Notes: a model not told the origin generated them from the sequence alone. Shown: positions 41,227 to 52,854, counted from the stretch's first letter. The stretch: DNA of 64,000 nt from Cupriavidus consociatus (GCF_017814975.1 NZ_JAGIQA010000001.1:496001-560000), one strand, 5' to 3'. Numbers and translations are program-made.

Positions 41227-43362
41227 ATGAAACGCGAATCTAGCTCCATGAAGAATGTGTCGTCGGCTGCGCGGGGGGCGGGACGCCCGGACCCTCTGGC
41301 GGATGAGGAGAGCCTGCCCAATGGCAATGAGTTCTATATCAGCCGCGAGCTCAGCCAGCTGGAGTTCTTCAGCCGTGTGCTGCAGCAGGCCGCCGATCCC
41401 GCCATTCCGCTGCTCGAGCGCCTGCGTGCCCTGTGTACCTTCAGCAGCAATCTGGATGAGTTTTACGAGATTCGCGTGGCGGGCCTGAAGGAGCAGTGCG
41501 TGCTTCAGTCGCCGGTCGTCGGCCCGGACGGGCTCACGCCGCAGGTCGTCTATGCCACGGTCAACCGGCGGGTGCGTGAATTGATCGAGCAGCAGTATCG
41601 CCTCTTCAATGACGTCCTGATTCCAGCCATGGCAGAGCAGCAGATCTGCTTCCTGCGACGGCCATCGTGGAACGCCGAGCAGCAGGCCTGGATTCGCGAT
41701 TTCTTCTTCGCCGAACTGATGCCGGTCCTGACACCCATCGGGCTGGATCCCGCGCATCCGTTCCCGCGCGTGCTCAACAAGAGCCTGAACTTCGCGGTGG
41801 AGCTCGAGGGCAAGGATGCATTCGGGCGCAACTCCGGCTATGCGATTGTGCAAGCGCCACGGGCGCTGCCACGTGTCATCGCACTGCCCGCTGAGGTTTC
41901 AGGATGCGAGCATGGCTTTGTCTTTCTCTCTTCCATCCTTCACGCCCATGTCGGCGAACTTTTCAGCGGCATGTCGATACGGGGCTGCTATCAGTTCCGT
42001 GTGACCCGGAACAGCGAATTGTTCGTGGACGAGGAAGAGGTCAAGAACTTGCGCGAGGCGCTGCAAGGCGAACTGCCGCACCGCCATTTTGGCGATGCGG
42101 TCCGGCTGGAGGTCGCGGACAACTGCACGCCGGCAATGACGACGTTCCTGCAGGAACAGTTCGGACTGGCGCCAGGTGAAGTGTTTTCGGTCAACGGGCC
42201 GGTCAACCTGGTTCGCCTGATGCAGGTGCCGGACCAGGTCGACAGGCCGGAACTGAAATACATGCCTTTCCGGCCGGGCGTGCCGAAGATCCTGAAGGAG
42301 CATGCCGATGTCTTCCGCGCCATGCGCGATGGCGACATCCTGCTGCACCATCCATTCCAGTCATTTGCTCCGGTCGTCGACTTCGTCAGGCAGGCGGCGC
42401 AGGATCCCGATGTCGTGGCCATCAGCCAGACCGTGTATCGGGCCGGACACGACTCGGTCCTGTTGTCGGCACTCATCGAGGCTGCGCGCAACGGCAAGGA
42501 GGTTACCGCCGTGGTGGAATTGCTGGCCCGCTTCGATGAAGAGGCGAATATCGGCTGGGCGGCGCAACTGGAGGCAGTTGGCGCCCATGTCGTCTATGGC
42601 GTCGTCGGTTTCAAGGCACATGCCAAGATGGTCATGGTGTTGCGGCGAGAGGGTGGAAAGCTCAGGCGCTATGTCCATCTCGGCACGGGGAACTATCACC
42701 TCGATACCTCGCGCACTTATACCGATTTCGGCTTGCTGACCTGCGATGAATCGCTGACGCAGGACGTGGCACAAGTCTTCAGCCAGCTGACCGGCCGCGG
42801 GCAGACGCAGAGCATGACTCATATCTGGCAATCGCCGTTCACCTTGAAGAAGCAGTTGCTGATGGCGATCCGGGGCGAAGCCGAGCACGCCAGAGCCGGG
42901 CGCAAGGGACGGATTATCGCCAAGATGAATGCGCTGCTGGAGCCCGAGCTGATCCAGGCGCTATACGATGCCTCGCGTGAAGGCGTGCGCATTGACCTGA
43001 TCGTCAGGGGCGCCTGTGCGCTGCGGCCGGGCGTTGCCGGCCTGTCGGAGCACATCGCCGTGAAATCGGTCATGGGTCGATTTCTCGAGCACTCGCGCAT
43101 CTTCTACTTTCACGACGGCGGGGCAGAGAGGGTCATGCTGTCCAGTGGGGAATGGATGGAGCGCAGCCTGTCCCGGCGGATCGAGGTCTGTTTTCCCATC
43201 CTGGATCCCCGGCTGAAGGAACGGGTCATTGCCGAAGGCCTGAAGCCGTACCTCTCCGACCGGCGCGACACCTGGGTGATGACGCCTGGCGGGAACTATG
43301 AACGACAGCTTGCGCAGGACGGCGAGGCAGCGCAGAACATGTTGCTGTCGGCGCTGACCTGA
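41227..43362 (+). CDS. ppk: Polyphosphate kinase 1
   Basis: 711 residues from ATG at 41227 (a second ATG at 41248 is possible; neither has a strong ribosome site). PPK1 domains in order: N-terminal FYISRELSQLEFFSRVL, then the LEF/head domain with SSNLDEFYEIRVAGLKEQ, then the two catalytic phospholipase-D-like domains. The autophosphorylated histidine is in GFKAHAKMVMVLRR, and the second histidine in LEHSRIFYFHDG. It reversibly transfers the gamma-phosphate of ATP onto polyphosphate. The length fits the family. No ppx exopolyphosphatase gene lies next to it in this window. It stands alone between the hypothetical gene and the OYE-family reductase. Confidence 0.97.
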   Translation: MKRESSSMKNVSSAARGAGRPDPLADEESLPNGNEFYISRELSQLEFFSRVLQQAADPAIPLLERLRALCTFSSNLDEFYEIRVAGLKEQCVLQSPVVGPDGLTPQVVYATVNRRVRELIEQQYRLFNDVLIPAMAEQQICFLRRPSWNAEQQAWIRDFFFAELMPVLTPIGLDPAHPFPRVLNKSLNFAVELEGKDAFGRNSGYAIVQAPRALPRVIALPAEVSGCEHGFVFLSSILHAHVGELFSGMSIRGCYQFRVTRNSELFVDEEEVKNLREALQGELPHRHFGDAVRLEVADNCTPAMTTFLQEQFGLAPGEVFSVNGPVNLVRLMQVPDQVDRPELKYMPFRPGVPKILKEHADVFRAMRDGDILLHHPFQSFAPVVDFVRQAAQDPDVVAISQTVYRAGHDSVLLSALIEAARNGKEVTAVVELLARFDEEANIGWAAQLEAVGAHVVYGVVGFKAHAKMVMVLRREGGKLRRYVHLGTGNYHLDTSRTYTDFGLLTCDESLTQDVAQVFSQLTGRGQTQSMTHIWQSPFTLKKQLLMAIRGEAEHARAGRKGRIIAKMNALLEPELIQALYDASREGVRIDLIVRGACALRPGVAGLSEHIAVKSVMGRFLEHSRIFYFHDGGAERVMLSSGEWMERSLSRRIEVCFPILDPRLKERVIAEGLKPYLSDRRDTWVMTPGGNYERQLAQDGEAAQNMLLSALT

Positions 43363-43376
43363 GTGCATGGGGTACT

Positions 43377-43436
43377 GACCTTCCGACCTTCCGACCTTCC
43401 GACCTTCCGACCTTCCGACCTGCCGACCTTTAGACC
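43377..43436 (+). repeat. Tandem 8-bp repeat GACCTTCC
   Basis: Five perfect units (43377-43416) are followed by GACCTGCC, GACCTTTA and a final GACC. It lies directly behind the ppk stop and before the end of the convergent reductase gene, in the only 80 bases between them. Likely a slippage-prone spacer; no hairpin terminator is seen. Confidence 0.9.
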
Positions 43437-43442
43437 AGGGCC

Positions 43443-44564
43443 TCAGGCCGCGGCAGCCATTGCCGGGTAGTCGGTCAGTCCGCGCGCACCGCCGCCGAAC
43501 AGCGTCTCGCGCTCATGCACGTTGAGGGGCGCGCCTTGCCGCAGGCGTTCGGGCAGGTCGGGGTTGGCGACGAATGGCCGGCCAAAGGCGATCATGTCGG
43601 CCCAGCCTTCGCGCAACGCAGTGCGCGCGCGTTCGGCGGTGTATTTGCCGGCATAGATCAGTACGCCCGAAAAGGCCGCGCGCAGTTGCTGCTTGAACGC
43701 GACCGGCATGTGCGGCGCATCGTCCCAGTCAGCCTCGGCGATGTGCAGGTAGCCGACCCCGATTTCGCCGAGCAGTTTCGCGGCGGCGGTGTAGGTGGTC
43801 TGCGGATCCGCATCGACGCAGCCATTCAGCGTGGTCAGCGGTGCCAGCCGGATACCCACGCGCCGCCTGTCGCCAGTGCCCTCGATCAGCGCGCGCGCCA
43901 CCTCGTCGAGAAAGCGCAGCCGGTTCGGCAGCGCGCCGCCGTAGGCGTCGGTGCGGTCATTGGCCCCGGAGTCGATGAACTGGTTGACCAGGTAGCCGTT
44001 GGCGGCGTGCAACTCGACGCCGTCGAAACCGGCCGCCATCGCATTGCGTGCCGCTTGCCGGTACTGCCCGACGATTTCCCGGATCTCTTCCACGCCGAGC
44101 GGGCGCGGCTTCGATGCCTGGACGAATCCGGGCTGGCCGTCGTTGTCGGCGATAAAGACATTGACGCCCTCGGCCTGCAGCGCCGACGCCGATACCGGCG
44201 ACTGCCCGCCGAGCAGGCTGACGTGGCTCAGGCGGCCGACATGCCAGAGTTGCGCGAAGATGCGCCCGCCCGCAGCATGCACAGCCTCGGTGACCTTGCG
44301 CCAGCCGGCAATCTGTTCGTCGGTGTGGATGCCGGGAGTCCACGCATAGCCTTTGCCCAGCGGCGAAATCCACGTGCCTTCGCTGACGATCAGGCCGGCG
44401 CCGGCGCGCTGCGCATAATACTCGGCCATCAGTGCATTCGGCACATCGCCGGGCTGGCTGGCGCGCGAACGCGTCATCGGCGGCATCACGATACGGTTGG
44501 GCAGGGTCAGGCCGGCCAGCGGCAGCGGCCGGAACAAGGGATCGAAAACGGTTTCGTCAGTCAT
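43443..44564 (-). CDS. Alkene reductase, Old Yellow Enzyme family (NemA-like)
   Basis: 373 residues from ATG at 44564 with GGAG seven bases upstream. OYE barrel signatures: FRPLPLAGLTLPNRIVMPPMTRSRA, SEGTWISPLGKGYAWTPGI, IFAQLWHVGRLSH, and the substrate-binding HAANGYLVNQFIDSGANDRTD, which holds the His/Asn pair and is followed by GG. FMN-dependent reduction of activated C=C bonds or nitro compounds with NADPH; typically a detoxification enzyme. Its gene is followed on the same strand, with upstream spacing of 55 bases, by dkgB, so the two reductases could form an operon regulated by the LysR gene at 45587. Confidence 0.93.
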   Translation of the reverse strand: MTDETVFDPLFRPLPLAGLTLPNRIVMPPMTRSRASQPGDVPNALMAEYYAQRAGAGLIVSEGTWISPLGKGYAWTPGIHTDEQIAGWRKVTEAVHAAGGRIFAQLWHVGRLSHVSLLGGQSPVSASALQAEGVNVFIADNDGQPGFVQASKPRPLGVEEIREIVGQYRQAARNAMAAGFDGVELHAANGYLVNQFIDSGANDRTDAYGGALPNRLRFLDEVARALIEGTGDRRRVGIRLAPLTTLNGCVDADPQTTYTAAAKLLGEIGVGYLHIAEADWDDAPHMPVAFKQQLRAAFSGVLIYAGKYTAERARTALREGWADMIAFGRPFVANPDLPERLRQGAPLNVHERETLFGGGARGLTDYPAMAAAA

Positions 44565-44619
44565 CAAGGGGCTCCGTGGCCGGCACCGCGGCACCGGTGG
44601 ATTCAAGGGTAGGCTGCAG

Positions 44620-45423
44620 TCAGTCCCACGCCGGGGCCAGGCCCTCGGGGCTCACTTCGCGGCCATTGCGCTCGAGCGCGGCGATCTTCAGCAAGTCGTC
44701 GTCGTCCAGCCGCAGGTCGCGGGCCAGCAGGTTGCTGGCGAGGTTTTCCCGCTTCGTTGATGACGGGATCACTGCGTAGCCAAGCTGCAGCGCCCAGGCC
44801 AGCACCACCTGCGCCGGGGTGGCGTCGTGCTTGCGTGCGATGCCGGCAATGACCGGGTCTTCCAGCACCTTGCCGTAGGCCAGCGTCATGTACGAGGTCA
44901 CGGCGATGCCATGGTCCTTCAGGAACGCAACCAGCTTGCGGTTCTGCAGGTACGGGCTGAGTTCGATCTGGTTGGTCGCAATGGCGTCCTTGCCGACCGC
45001 GGCGATCGCCTGCCGCGCCAGGTCGATATTGAAGTTCGAGATGCCGATCCGGCGCGTCAGCCCAAGTGCCCTGGCCTCGGCCAGCGCTGCCATGTACTCG
45101 GGCAGCGCAATGCCGTTGCCAGGTGCCGGCCAGTGGATCAGCGTCAGGTCGACATAGTGTGTGCGCAGCCTGGCCAGGCTGTCGCGCAGGCTGGGCACGA
45201 GCTTGTCGCCGGCATAGTTGTCGACCCAGATCTTGGTGGTGAGGAACAGGTCGCCGCGCGGCACGCCGCTGCCGGCGATAGCCTGGCCGATGTCCGCCTC
45301 ATTGCCGTAGATCTGGGCGGTATCGATGGCGCGATAGCCCAGCGCCAGCGCATTGCGGACCGAATCGATCACGGTCTGTCCGGTCAGGCGGAAGGTGCCG
45401 ACGCCGAAGGAAGGGATGCTCAT
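44620..45423 (-). CDS. dkgB: 2,5-didehydrogluconate reductase B (aldo/keto reductase)
   Basis: 267 residues from ATG at 45423. It follows the E. coli DkgB sequence closely over its whole length: [77 protein letters not shown] and the end [10 protein letters not shown]. The catalytic Asp-Tyr-Lys-His set is present. It reduces 2,5-diketo-gluconate and methylglyoxal-type aldehydes with NADPH. As in E. coli (yafC), a LysR gene lies divergent next to it. Likely role: aldehyde detoxification or sugar-acid reduction. Probably co-transcribed with the OYE-family gene behind it. Confidence 0.95.
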   Translation of the reverse strand: MSIPSFGVGTFRLTGQTVIDSVRNALALGYRAIDTAQIYGNEADIGQAIAGSGVPRGDLFLTTKIWVDNYAGDKLVPSLRDSLARLRTHYVDLTLIHWPAPGNGIALPEYMAALAEARALGLTRRIGISNFNIDLARQAIAAVGKDAIATNQIELSPYLQNRKLVAFLKDHGIAVTSYMTLAYGKVLEDPVIAGIARKHDATPAQVVLAWALQLGYAVIPSSTKRENLASNLLARDLRLDDDDLLKIAALERNGREVSPEGLAPAWD

Positions 45424-45551
45424 GGAATGGCTCGTAAGTTCAGGGAATGGGGGCATCAGCCTGGGTCCGGTCTGCGATTTCCGTTGGGTCGAACTGCAGA
45501 ACCGAGGCGATGGACCGCAGTGTGACGGCTTTACATTTGCCAAAAAAGACG

Positions 45552-45583
45552 TGTATAAGCCAAATACATTTGATTTGAAATCA
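45552..45583. promoter_or_regulatory. LysR boxes between dkgB and its divergent LysR gene
   Basis: TGTAT-N7-ATACA (45552-45568) is a perfect T-N11-A-type LysR box. TGATTT-G-AAATCA (45571-45583) is a perfect palindrome ending three bases before the LysR start codon. Their position fits a recognition and an autoregulatory site. Confidence 0.65.
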
Positions 45584-45586
45584 ACA

Positions 45587-46489
45587 ATGAAGACCACCCT
45601 CGATGAGATGCAGGCGTTCGTCGCGGTCGTCGACACCGGCTCGATCACGGCGGCCGCCGACCAGCTCGGGCTGACCATCTCCGCGGCCAGCCGTACCCTG
45701 GGCCGGCTGGAAGAAAAGCTGCAGACCACTTTGCTAAGGCGCACGACACGCCGGTTGGAACTGACCGAGGAAGGTGCCGCATTCCTGGAGCAGGCCCGCG
45801 CGATCCTTGCCTCGGTGGACGCCGCCGAAGAGCAGATGGCGGCACGGCGGATGCGGCCCGTCGGGCGTTTGCGTGTCGATGCCGCCACGCCGTTCATGCT
45901 GCATGTGATCGTGCCGCTGGTGGAGGGCTTCCGTGCCCGCTATCCGCAGGTGGAGCTGGAGCTGAACTCGAACGAGGGCATCATTGACCTGATCGAGAAA
46001 CGCACCGACGTGGCGTTCCGCATCGGCGCGCTGAAGGACTCCACGCTGCATGCGCGCCCGATCGGCACCAGCCGCGTGCGCGTGCTGGCGAGCCCGGCTT
46101 ACCTCGGACGCCATGGCACGCCGGCAACGCCGGGTGATCTCGCCAAGCACGCGCTGCTGGGCTTCACCCAACCGGAATCGCTGAACGACTGGCCGCTGCG
46201 CGACGAGGGCGGCGGCGCGGTGCATATCAAGCCGACCATCGCCTCGTCCAGCGGCGAAACCCTGCGCCATCTGGCGCTGGCCGGGCTTGGCATCGTGTGC
46301 CTGTCGGATTTCATGACGCGCGATGACCGGCGCAGCGGGCGGCTGGTGCAACTGTTCGAGGCACAATCGGCGGATGTGCGCCAGCCGGTCAATGCGGTCT
46401 ACTACCGCAATACCGCGCTCGCTGCGCGCATCACCTGCTTTGTCGACCATGTGGTCGACGCCCTCGGCAAGCAGCCGTTTGACGAATAG
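45587..46489 (+). CDS. LysR-family transcriptional regulator (YafC-like)
   Basis: 300 residues from ATG at 45587; the frame extends upstream to 45353 but overlaps the boxes and the dkgB start. Winged HTH at residues about 5-62: [57 protein letters not shown]. The effector-binding domain follows ([17 protein letters not shown] ...). It is similar in size and position to E. coli YafC, beside dkgB. Likely regulates dkgB and perhaps the OYE-family gene in response to a carbonyl compound; the effector is unknown. Confidence 0.93.
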   Translation: MKTTLDEMQAFVAVVDTGSITAAADQLGLTISAASRTLGRLEEKLQTTLLRRTTRRLELTEEGAAFLEQARAILASVDAAEEQMAARRMRPVGRLRVDAATPFMLHVIVPLVEGFRARYPQVELELNSNEGIIDLIEKRTDVAFRIGALKDSTLHARPIGTSRVRVLASPAYLGRHGTPATPGDLAKHALLGFTQPESLNDWPLRDEGGGAVHIKPTIASSSGETLRHLALAGLGIVCLSDFMTRDDRRSGRLVQLFEAQSADVRQPVNAVYYRNTALAARITCFVDHVVDALGKQPFDE

Positions 46490-46518
46490 GACAGGGAGGT
46501 TCAGTCGTTCCGGGCGCG

Positions 46519-46920
46519 TCAGGTCCCGCCCAGCAGGTCGTGCGCATCGACGATCGCATAGGCGATCTCCGGATGCTGCTCCATGCTGCGCCGGATGGCC
46601 GCGGGAATGGACTGGCGGATCTTGCGGCACAGGCCCGGCTGTTCCTGCACCTGGATATTGATGCCGCGCACGGTCTTCACGCCGCGCGCGCTGGGCGTGA
46701 TGGTCAGCACGATGTTCAGCTGGGACTGCATCAGGCCCTCCATGCGGCGCAGCTCGGCCAGGCTGGTCAGGTTCTCGAGCCGTTCGACCAGACGCTTTTC
46801 CTCGGCGCGGGTGAGCCGCAGCACGCGCAGGTCGGCGTGGGGATCACTCAACAGCGCTTCGCGCCCGCAGATGCAGGCGCCGGGCGGGCATTCCGTGCGA
46901 AGGGGAAACGGCGCGTTCAT
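46519..46920 (-). CDS. Conserved hypothetical protein with N-terminal cysteine cluster
   Basis: 133 residues. The N-terminus holds CPPGACICGRE (Cys11, 16, 18), which may bind a metal, together with a later LCRK cysteine. The centre has VLRLTRAEEKRLVERLENL, helical, and the rest has IVLTITPSARGVKTVRG and a C-terminal helix. No membrane segment or signal. I do not recognise a family but codon bias and a soluble, mixed alpha/beta pattern support a real gene. It lies convergent with the LysR gene and divergent from the DUF1993 gene. Function unknown. Confidence 0.7.
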   Translation of the reverse strand: MNAPFPLRTECPPGACICGREALLSDPHADLRVLRLTRAEEKRLVERLENLTSLAELRRMEGLMQSQLNIVLTITPSARGVKTVRGINIQVQEQPGLCRKIRQSIPAAIRRSMEQHPEIAYAIVDAHDLLGGT

Positions 46921-47173
46921 GGGGGCGCGGCGGTGGCTCCGCCGGATTCCGGGGCGATGGCCGGATATGTTAAATCAGGTTGCCGGTCCGCGGCGCTGGC
47001 ACCGTTGTGTTGCGCTCAGATGCTGCAGGAGGCGCGGCACTGGCGGCAAGAGCGGACGGAGATTCTGCGGCAAAGGCCAAACCGTTCTATGCTCGCGGCA
47101 GGTTGCCAGGACAGCCTGCCGACCCTCGACAATCACGACAACCGCGACATCACAAGCCACACCAGGAGACCTC

Positions 47174-47680
47174 ATGGCACTCTCGATGTACGACGTATCG
47201 ATCCCGCCGTTTATCCGCGCCCTCGGCAACCTTGCCGCGATCCTCGACAAGGGCGCCGCGCATGCGCAGGCGCAGGGCATGGATCCGGCCGACCTGATCC
47301 AGACCCGGCTGATCGCCGACATGGATCCGCTGTCGGCGCAGGTCCAGCGCGCCAGTGACGCTGCCAAGGGGGCCGCGGCGCGGCTGGCGGGAATCGAGGT
47401 GCCATCGTTCGCCGACATCGAAACCTCCTTCCCCGAGCTGCAGGACCGGATTGCGCGCACCATCGTATTCCTGGAACAGGTCACGCCGGCACAACTCGAG
47501 GGCAGCGAGACGCGCGTGATCGAACTGAAATTGCGGCAGGGGCCGGTGACGTTCGACGGCAAGTCATACCTGCTGGGGTTCGCGCTGCCCAACTTCTACT
47601 TCCACGTGACCACGGGCTACGACATCCTGCGCCACAAGGGCGTGCAGATCGGCAAGCGCGACTACCTCGGGCTCAGGTAG
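47174..47680 (+). CDS. DUF1993-family protein
   Basis: 168 residues from ATG at 47174 behind CAGGAG; the frame is open from 46583 but without protein-like sequence. The DUF1993 pattern is clear: SMYDVSIPPFIRALGNLAAILDKGAAHA, then LIADMDPLSAQVQRASDAAKGAAARLAG, then the C-terminal NFYFHVTTGYDILRHKGVQIGKRDYLG. This family is a four-helix DinB-like fold, widespread in proteobacteria and fungi, without known function. The histidine in FHVTTAYDILRH-like end is kept. Stands alone. Confidence 0.88.
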   Translation: MALSMYDVSIPPFIRALGNLAAILDKGAAHAQAQGMDPADLIQTRLIADMDPLSAQVQRASDAAKGAAARLAGIEVPSFADIETSFPELQDRIARTIVFLEQVTPAQLEGSETRVIELKLRQGPVTFDGKSYLLGFALPNFYFHVTTGYDILRHKGVQIGKRDYLGLR

Positions 47681-48067
47681 GGGTAAGGTGCCGCCGGCGG
47701 GCGACGCACGGGTCACCCCGGCCCTGCGCGCTCCTCGCGGCCGTCCTTAGCGAAAACCCTAGGCCCTCTGGTATACTTATACGTTGTCCGAGCCGTGTCC
47801 GGAGCGGCCGGACGCAGCCTGCGACAGGCCACGGGGCGGATACTCCGGCAGTGCCCGGACCCTTGCATCGGAAACCCGGTGCTTCCCGCCCGCGCTGCCA
47901 TCGATTGCCACGATCGTGCGCCGCCCTGGGCGGCATCGGTCCCGCCGATCGATCCGCCATGACTGGCCCCTGGCCGAGCCCAACCATACCAAGACACCAG
48001 GCCAGCCCGAAGGCTGCCGATGATCCGCTGCCGTTAATCCGTTTACGGTCCCAGAGAGACCCCACGC
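47681..48067. other. 387-base leader region upstream of queE
   Basis: No gene seen. It contains an extended -10 promoter (TGGTATACT) and then a leader of about 280 bases to the queE start. I looked for a preQ1 riboswitch consensus (A-rich tail, GGUUC and CUAA motifs) and did not find one. Confidence 0.5.
47769..47777 (+). promoter_or_regulatory. Extended -10 promoter of the queE operon
   Basis: TGGTATACT at 47769-47777 is a TGn extended -10 element in an otherwise GC-rich stretch; transcription would start near 47784. A -35 match is weak (TTAGCG, spacing 19), as is common with extended -10 promoters. Confidence 0.5.
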
Positions 48068-48703
48068 ATGACTTACGCCGTCAAGGAAATCTTCTATACG
48101 CTGCAGGGCGAGGGCGCCAACGCCGGCCGCGCCGCGGTGTTCTGCCGCTTCGCCGGCTGCAACCTGTGGAGCGGCCGTGAAGAGGATCGCGCCAGCGCGA
48201 TATGCCAGTTCTGCGACACGGATTTCGTCGGCACCGACGGCACCCGCGGCGGCAAGTACCGTAGCGCCGCGGAACTGGCCGCGGTGGTCGCCTCGGAATG
48301 GCCGCAGGGCGCGGGCGGCAAGCCGCTGGTGGTGTGCACCGGGGGCGAGCCGCTGCTGCAGCTCGACGCGCCGCTGATCGATGCGCTGCATGCGCAGGGC
48401 TTCGAGATCGCCATCGAGACCAACGGCACCATCGCCGTGCCGCCCGGCATCGACTGGGTTTGCGTGAGCCCCAAGATGGGTTCCGAGCTGGTGGTCAGGC
48501 GCGGGGACGAGCTCAAGGTCGTGATCCCGCAGGCGGGCCAGGACTTTGCCGCATACGAGCAGCTTGATTTCGAGCATTTCCTGGTGCAGCCCATGGACGG
48601 CCCGCTGCAGCGCGAGAATACGGCCGCCGCGGTGGAGTTCTGCCAGCGCCATCCGCGCTGGCGGCTGTCGCTGCAGACCCACAAGCTGCTGGGCATCCGC
48701 TGA
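48068..48703 (+). CDS. queE: 7-carboxy-7-deazaguanine synthase
   Basis: 211 residues. Radical SAM enzyme that ring-contracts 6-carboxytetrahydropterin to CDG in preQ0/queuosine synthesis. The cluster motif is CNLWSGREED...ICQFC: Cys31-X14-Cys46-X2-Cys49, the expanded CX14CX2C form known from Burkholderia-type QueE instead of CX3CX2C. The substrate/SAM motif TGGEPLLQ and VSPKMGSEL are present. Start is preceded by a GAGAG site. queD follows after 117 bases; queC is not in the window. Confidence 0.96.
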   Translation: MTYAVKEIFYTLQGEGANAGRAAVFCRFAGCNLWSGREEDRASAICQFCDTDFVGTDGTRGGKYRSAAELAAVVASEWPQGAGGKPLVVCTGGEPLLQLDAPLIDALHAQGFEIAIETNGTIAVPPGIDWVCVSPKMGSELVVRRGDELKVVIPQAGQDFAAYEQLDFEHFLVQPMDGPLQRENTAAAVEFCQRHPRWRLSLQTHKLLGIR

Positions 48704-48820
48704 GCGCAGGGCCGGAGTTTTGCCCAACCCGGGGCAAACGTACACAATAGAGGCTTCGGGCGCACGCGCGGCGCCCGTCCAACGCAGGCGGCCTTGACCA
48801 CGAAAGGGGCGCCGCTACAA

Positions 48821-50891
<2,071 letters not shown>

Positions 50892-50944
50892 GCGCAGCGC
50901 GCGAAGCGCGGCCGCCACGTGCTGGCCGCCATGCCGCCATCCGG

Positions 50945-50973
50945 CTGCAAGGAATGCATCCGGATGGTAGAAT
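50945..50973 (+). promoter_or_regulatory. Promoter of ybiT
   Basis: CTGCAA (50945-50950) and TAGAAT (50968-50973) are separated by 17 bases, fitting a sigma-70 promoter. Transcription would begin near 50980, leaving a 5' leader of about 200 bases with an imperfect hairpin (GGTTCT/AGAACC) before the GTG start of ybiT. Confidence 0.5.
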
Positions 50974-51183
50974 ATGCGGTTATTTCCTGACTTCCTGCCG
51001 GGTTCTCGCAAGAACCGGGCGCGGCCCCTGCCGCATCGCCAGCCATGGCTCCGGAATGCTCCGGACGGCGCGATGCTTCCCGGCAAGGCCGGCCCCTGAA
51101 CGGCATGGGGTGCACCCCGGTGCTACAACCTGCGCAATGCGGCCCGTGCCGCGGCGCCACATTCTCCAGACAAGGTTCCAGAC

Positions 51184-52806
51184 GTGCTTTCTACCGCAAA
51201 CATCACCATGCAGTTCGGCCCCAAGCCGTTGTTCGAGAATATCTCGGTCAAGTTCGGCGAGGGCAACCGCTACGGCCTGATCGGCGCGAACGGCTGCGGC
51301 AAGTCCACCTTCATGAAGATCCTGGGCGGCGACCTCGAATCGTCGTCCGGCAACGTCATGCTGGAGCCGGGCATCCGCCTGGGCAAGCTGCGCCAGGACC
51401 AGTTCGCCTATGAAGACATGCGCGTGCTGGACGTGGTGATGATGGGCCACACCGAGATGTGGGCCGCCGCGCAGGAGCGCGACGCCATCTACGCCAACCC
51501 GGAGGCGACCGACGAAGACTACATGAAGGCCGCCGAGCTGGAGGCCAAGTACGCCGAATACGATGGCTACACCGCCGAGGCGCGCGCCGGCGAACTGCTG
51601 CTGGGCGTGGGCATCCCCACCACGCAGCACCAGGGCCCGATGAGCGACGTCGCGCCGGGCTGGAAGCTGCGCGTGCTCCTGGCGCAGGCACTGTTCTCGA
51701 ACCCGGACGTGCTGCTGCTGGACGAGCCGACCAACAACCTGGACATCAACACGATCCGCTGGCTGGAGACCGTGCTCAACGAGCGCAACTCCACCATGAT
51801 CATCATCTCCCACGATCGCCACTTCCTGAACTCGGTCTGCACCCACATGGCCGACATGGACTATGGCACGCTCAAGGTCTACCCGGGCAACTACGACGAC
51901 TACATGGAAGCGTCGATGCAGGCCCGCGAGCGCCAGATGGCCGCCAACGCGCGCGCCAAGGAGCGCATCAGCGAACTGCAGGACTTCGTGCGCCGCTTCT
52001 CGGCCAACAAGTCCAAGGCCCGCCAGGCCACCTCGCGTGCCAAGCAGATCGAGAAGATCAAGGTCGAGGACATCAAGCCGTCGTCGCGCCAGAACCCGTT
52101 CATCCGCTTCGAGTTCGAGAAGAAGCTGCACAACCTGGCAGTCGAGGCGGAAGGCGTCACCAAGAGCTACGACCGCAAGATCATCAGCAACCTGTCGATG
52201 GCGATCCAGGCCGGCGAGCGCGTGGCCATCATCGGCGAGAACGGCGCGGGCAAGACCACGCTGCTGCGCAGCCTGCTGAACGGTGCGGTGCAGACCGGCG
52301 TGCAGCGCGGCGTCGAAGTGGACCGCGGCGAGATCAAGTGGGCGGAAAACGCCAATGTGGGCTATATGCCGCAGGACACCTACGAGGAATTCCCCACGGA
52401 CCGCGACGTGATGGACTGGATGAGCCAGTGGACGCAGGCCGGCGATGACGAGACCTCGCTGCGCGGCACGCTGGGCCGCCTGCTGTTCTCGGCCGACGAT
52501 ATCAAGAAGAACGTCAAGGTGCTGTCCGGGGGCGAGAAGGGCCGCATGATCTGGGGCAAGCTGATGCTGGGCCGCCATAACGTGCTGGCGCTGGACGAGC
52601 CGACCAACCACATGGACATGGAGTCGATCGAGTCGATGCAGATCGCGCTGGACAAGTTCCAGGGCACGCTGATCTTCGTCTCGCACGACCGCGAGTTCGT
52701 CAGCGGCCTGGCCACGCGCGTGATCGAAGTGCGCACCGACGGTACGCTGACCGATTACCTGGGTACGTATGACGAGTACCTGCAGTCGCAGGGGATCGAC
52801 GGCTGA
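51184..52806 (+). CDS. ybiT: ABC-F family ATPase
   Basis: 540 residues, GTG start. It is colinear with E. coli Ybi[36 protein letters not shown], then [19 protein letters not shown] (where the first signature is degenerate), [19 protein letters not shown], the linker, the second Walker [10 protein letters not shown] and [15 protein letters not shown]. There are no membrane segments: ABC-F proteins bind the ribosome E site and ease elongation stalls. Monocistronic, with its own promoter and a strong terminator right behind the stop. Not an exporter. Confidence 0.96.
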   Translation: MLSTANITMQFGPKPLFENISVKFGEGNRYGLIGANGCGKSTFMKILGGDLESSSGNVMLEPGIRLGKLRQDQFAYEDMRVLDVVMMGHTEMWAAAQERDAIYANPEATDEDYMKAAELEAKYAEYDGYTAEARAGELLLGVGIPTTQHQGPMSDVAPGWKLRVLLAQALFSNPDVLLLDEPTNNLDINTIRWLETVLNERNSTMIIISHDRHFLNSVCTHMADMDYGTLKVYPGNYDDYMEASMQARERQMAANARAKERISELQDFVRRFSANKSKARQATSRAKQIEKIKVEDIKPSSRQNPFIRFEFEKKLHNLAVEAEGVTKSYDRKIISNLSMAIQAGERVAIIGENGAGKTTLLRSLLNGAVQTGVQRGVEVDRGEIKWAENANVGYMPQDTYEEFPTDRDVMDWMSQWTQAGDDETSLRGTLGRLLFSADDIKKNVKVLSGGEKGRMIWGKLMLGRHNVLALDEPTNHMDMESIESMQIALDKFQGTLIFVSHDREFVSGLATRVIEVRTDGTLTDYLGTYDEYLQSQGIDG

Positions 52807-52825
52807 GCTTGCCTCATGCCCATGG

Positions 52826-52854
52826 AAAAGGCCGCCTTCCGAGGCGGCCTTTTT
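52826..52854. terminator. Bidirectional terminator between ybiT and the minus-strand gene
   Basis: A perfect 7-bp stem GGCCGCC/GGCGGCC (52830-52836, 52843-52849) with loop TTCCGA is flanked by AAAA on the left and TTTTT on the right. It can stop ybiT transcripts and those from the opposite gene at 52879. Confidence 0.93.

Noticed and set aside
43377..43436. CRISPR-like or attachment-site repeat
   Set aside because: Only an 8-bp simple tandem repeat without spacers, integrase or tRNA gene nearby.
47780..48067. preQ1 riboswitch before queE
   Set aside because: None of the consensus segments of the known preQ1 classes could be found by reading.
1176..48067. Integrative element inserted after guaA
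   Set aside because: No integrase, no direct repeat of the guaA 3' end and no conjugation genes were seen.
50974..51099. 41-codon leader peptide before ybiT (attenuation of an ABC-F gene)
   Set aside because: Its ATG directly follows the -10 box TAGAAT, upstream of the expected transcription start, and it lacks a ribosome site.
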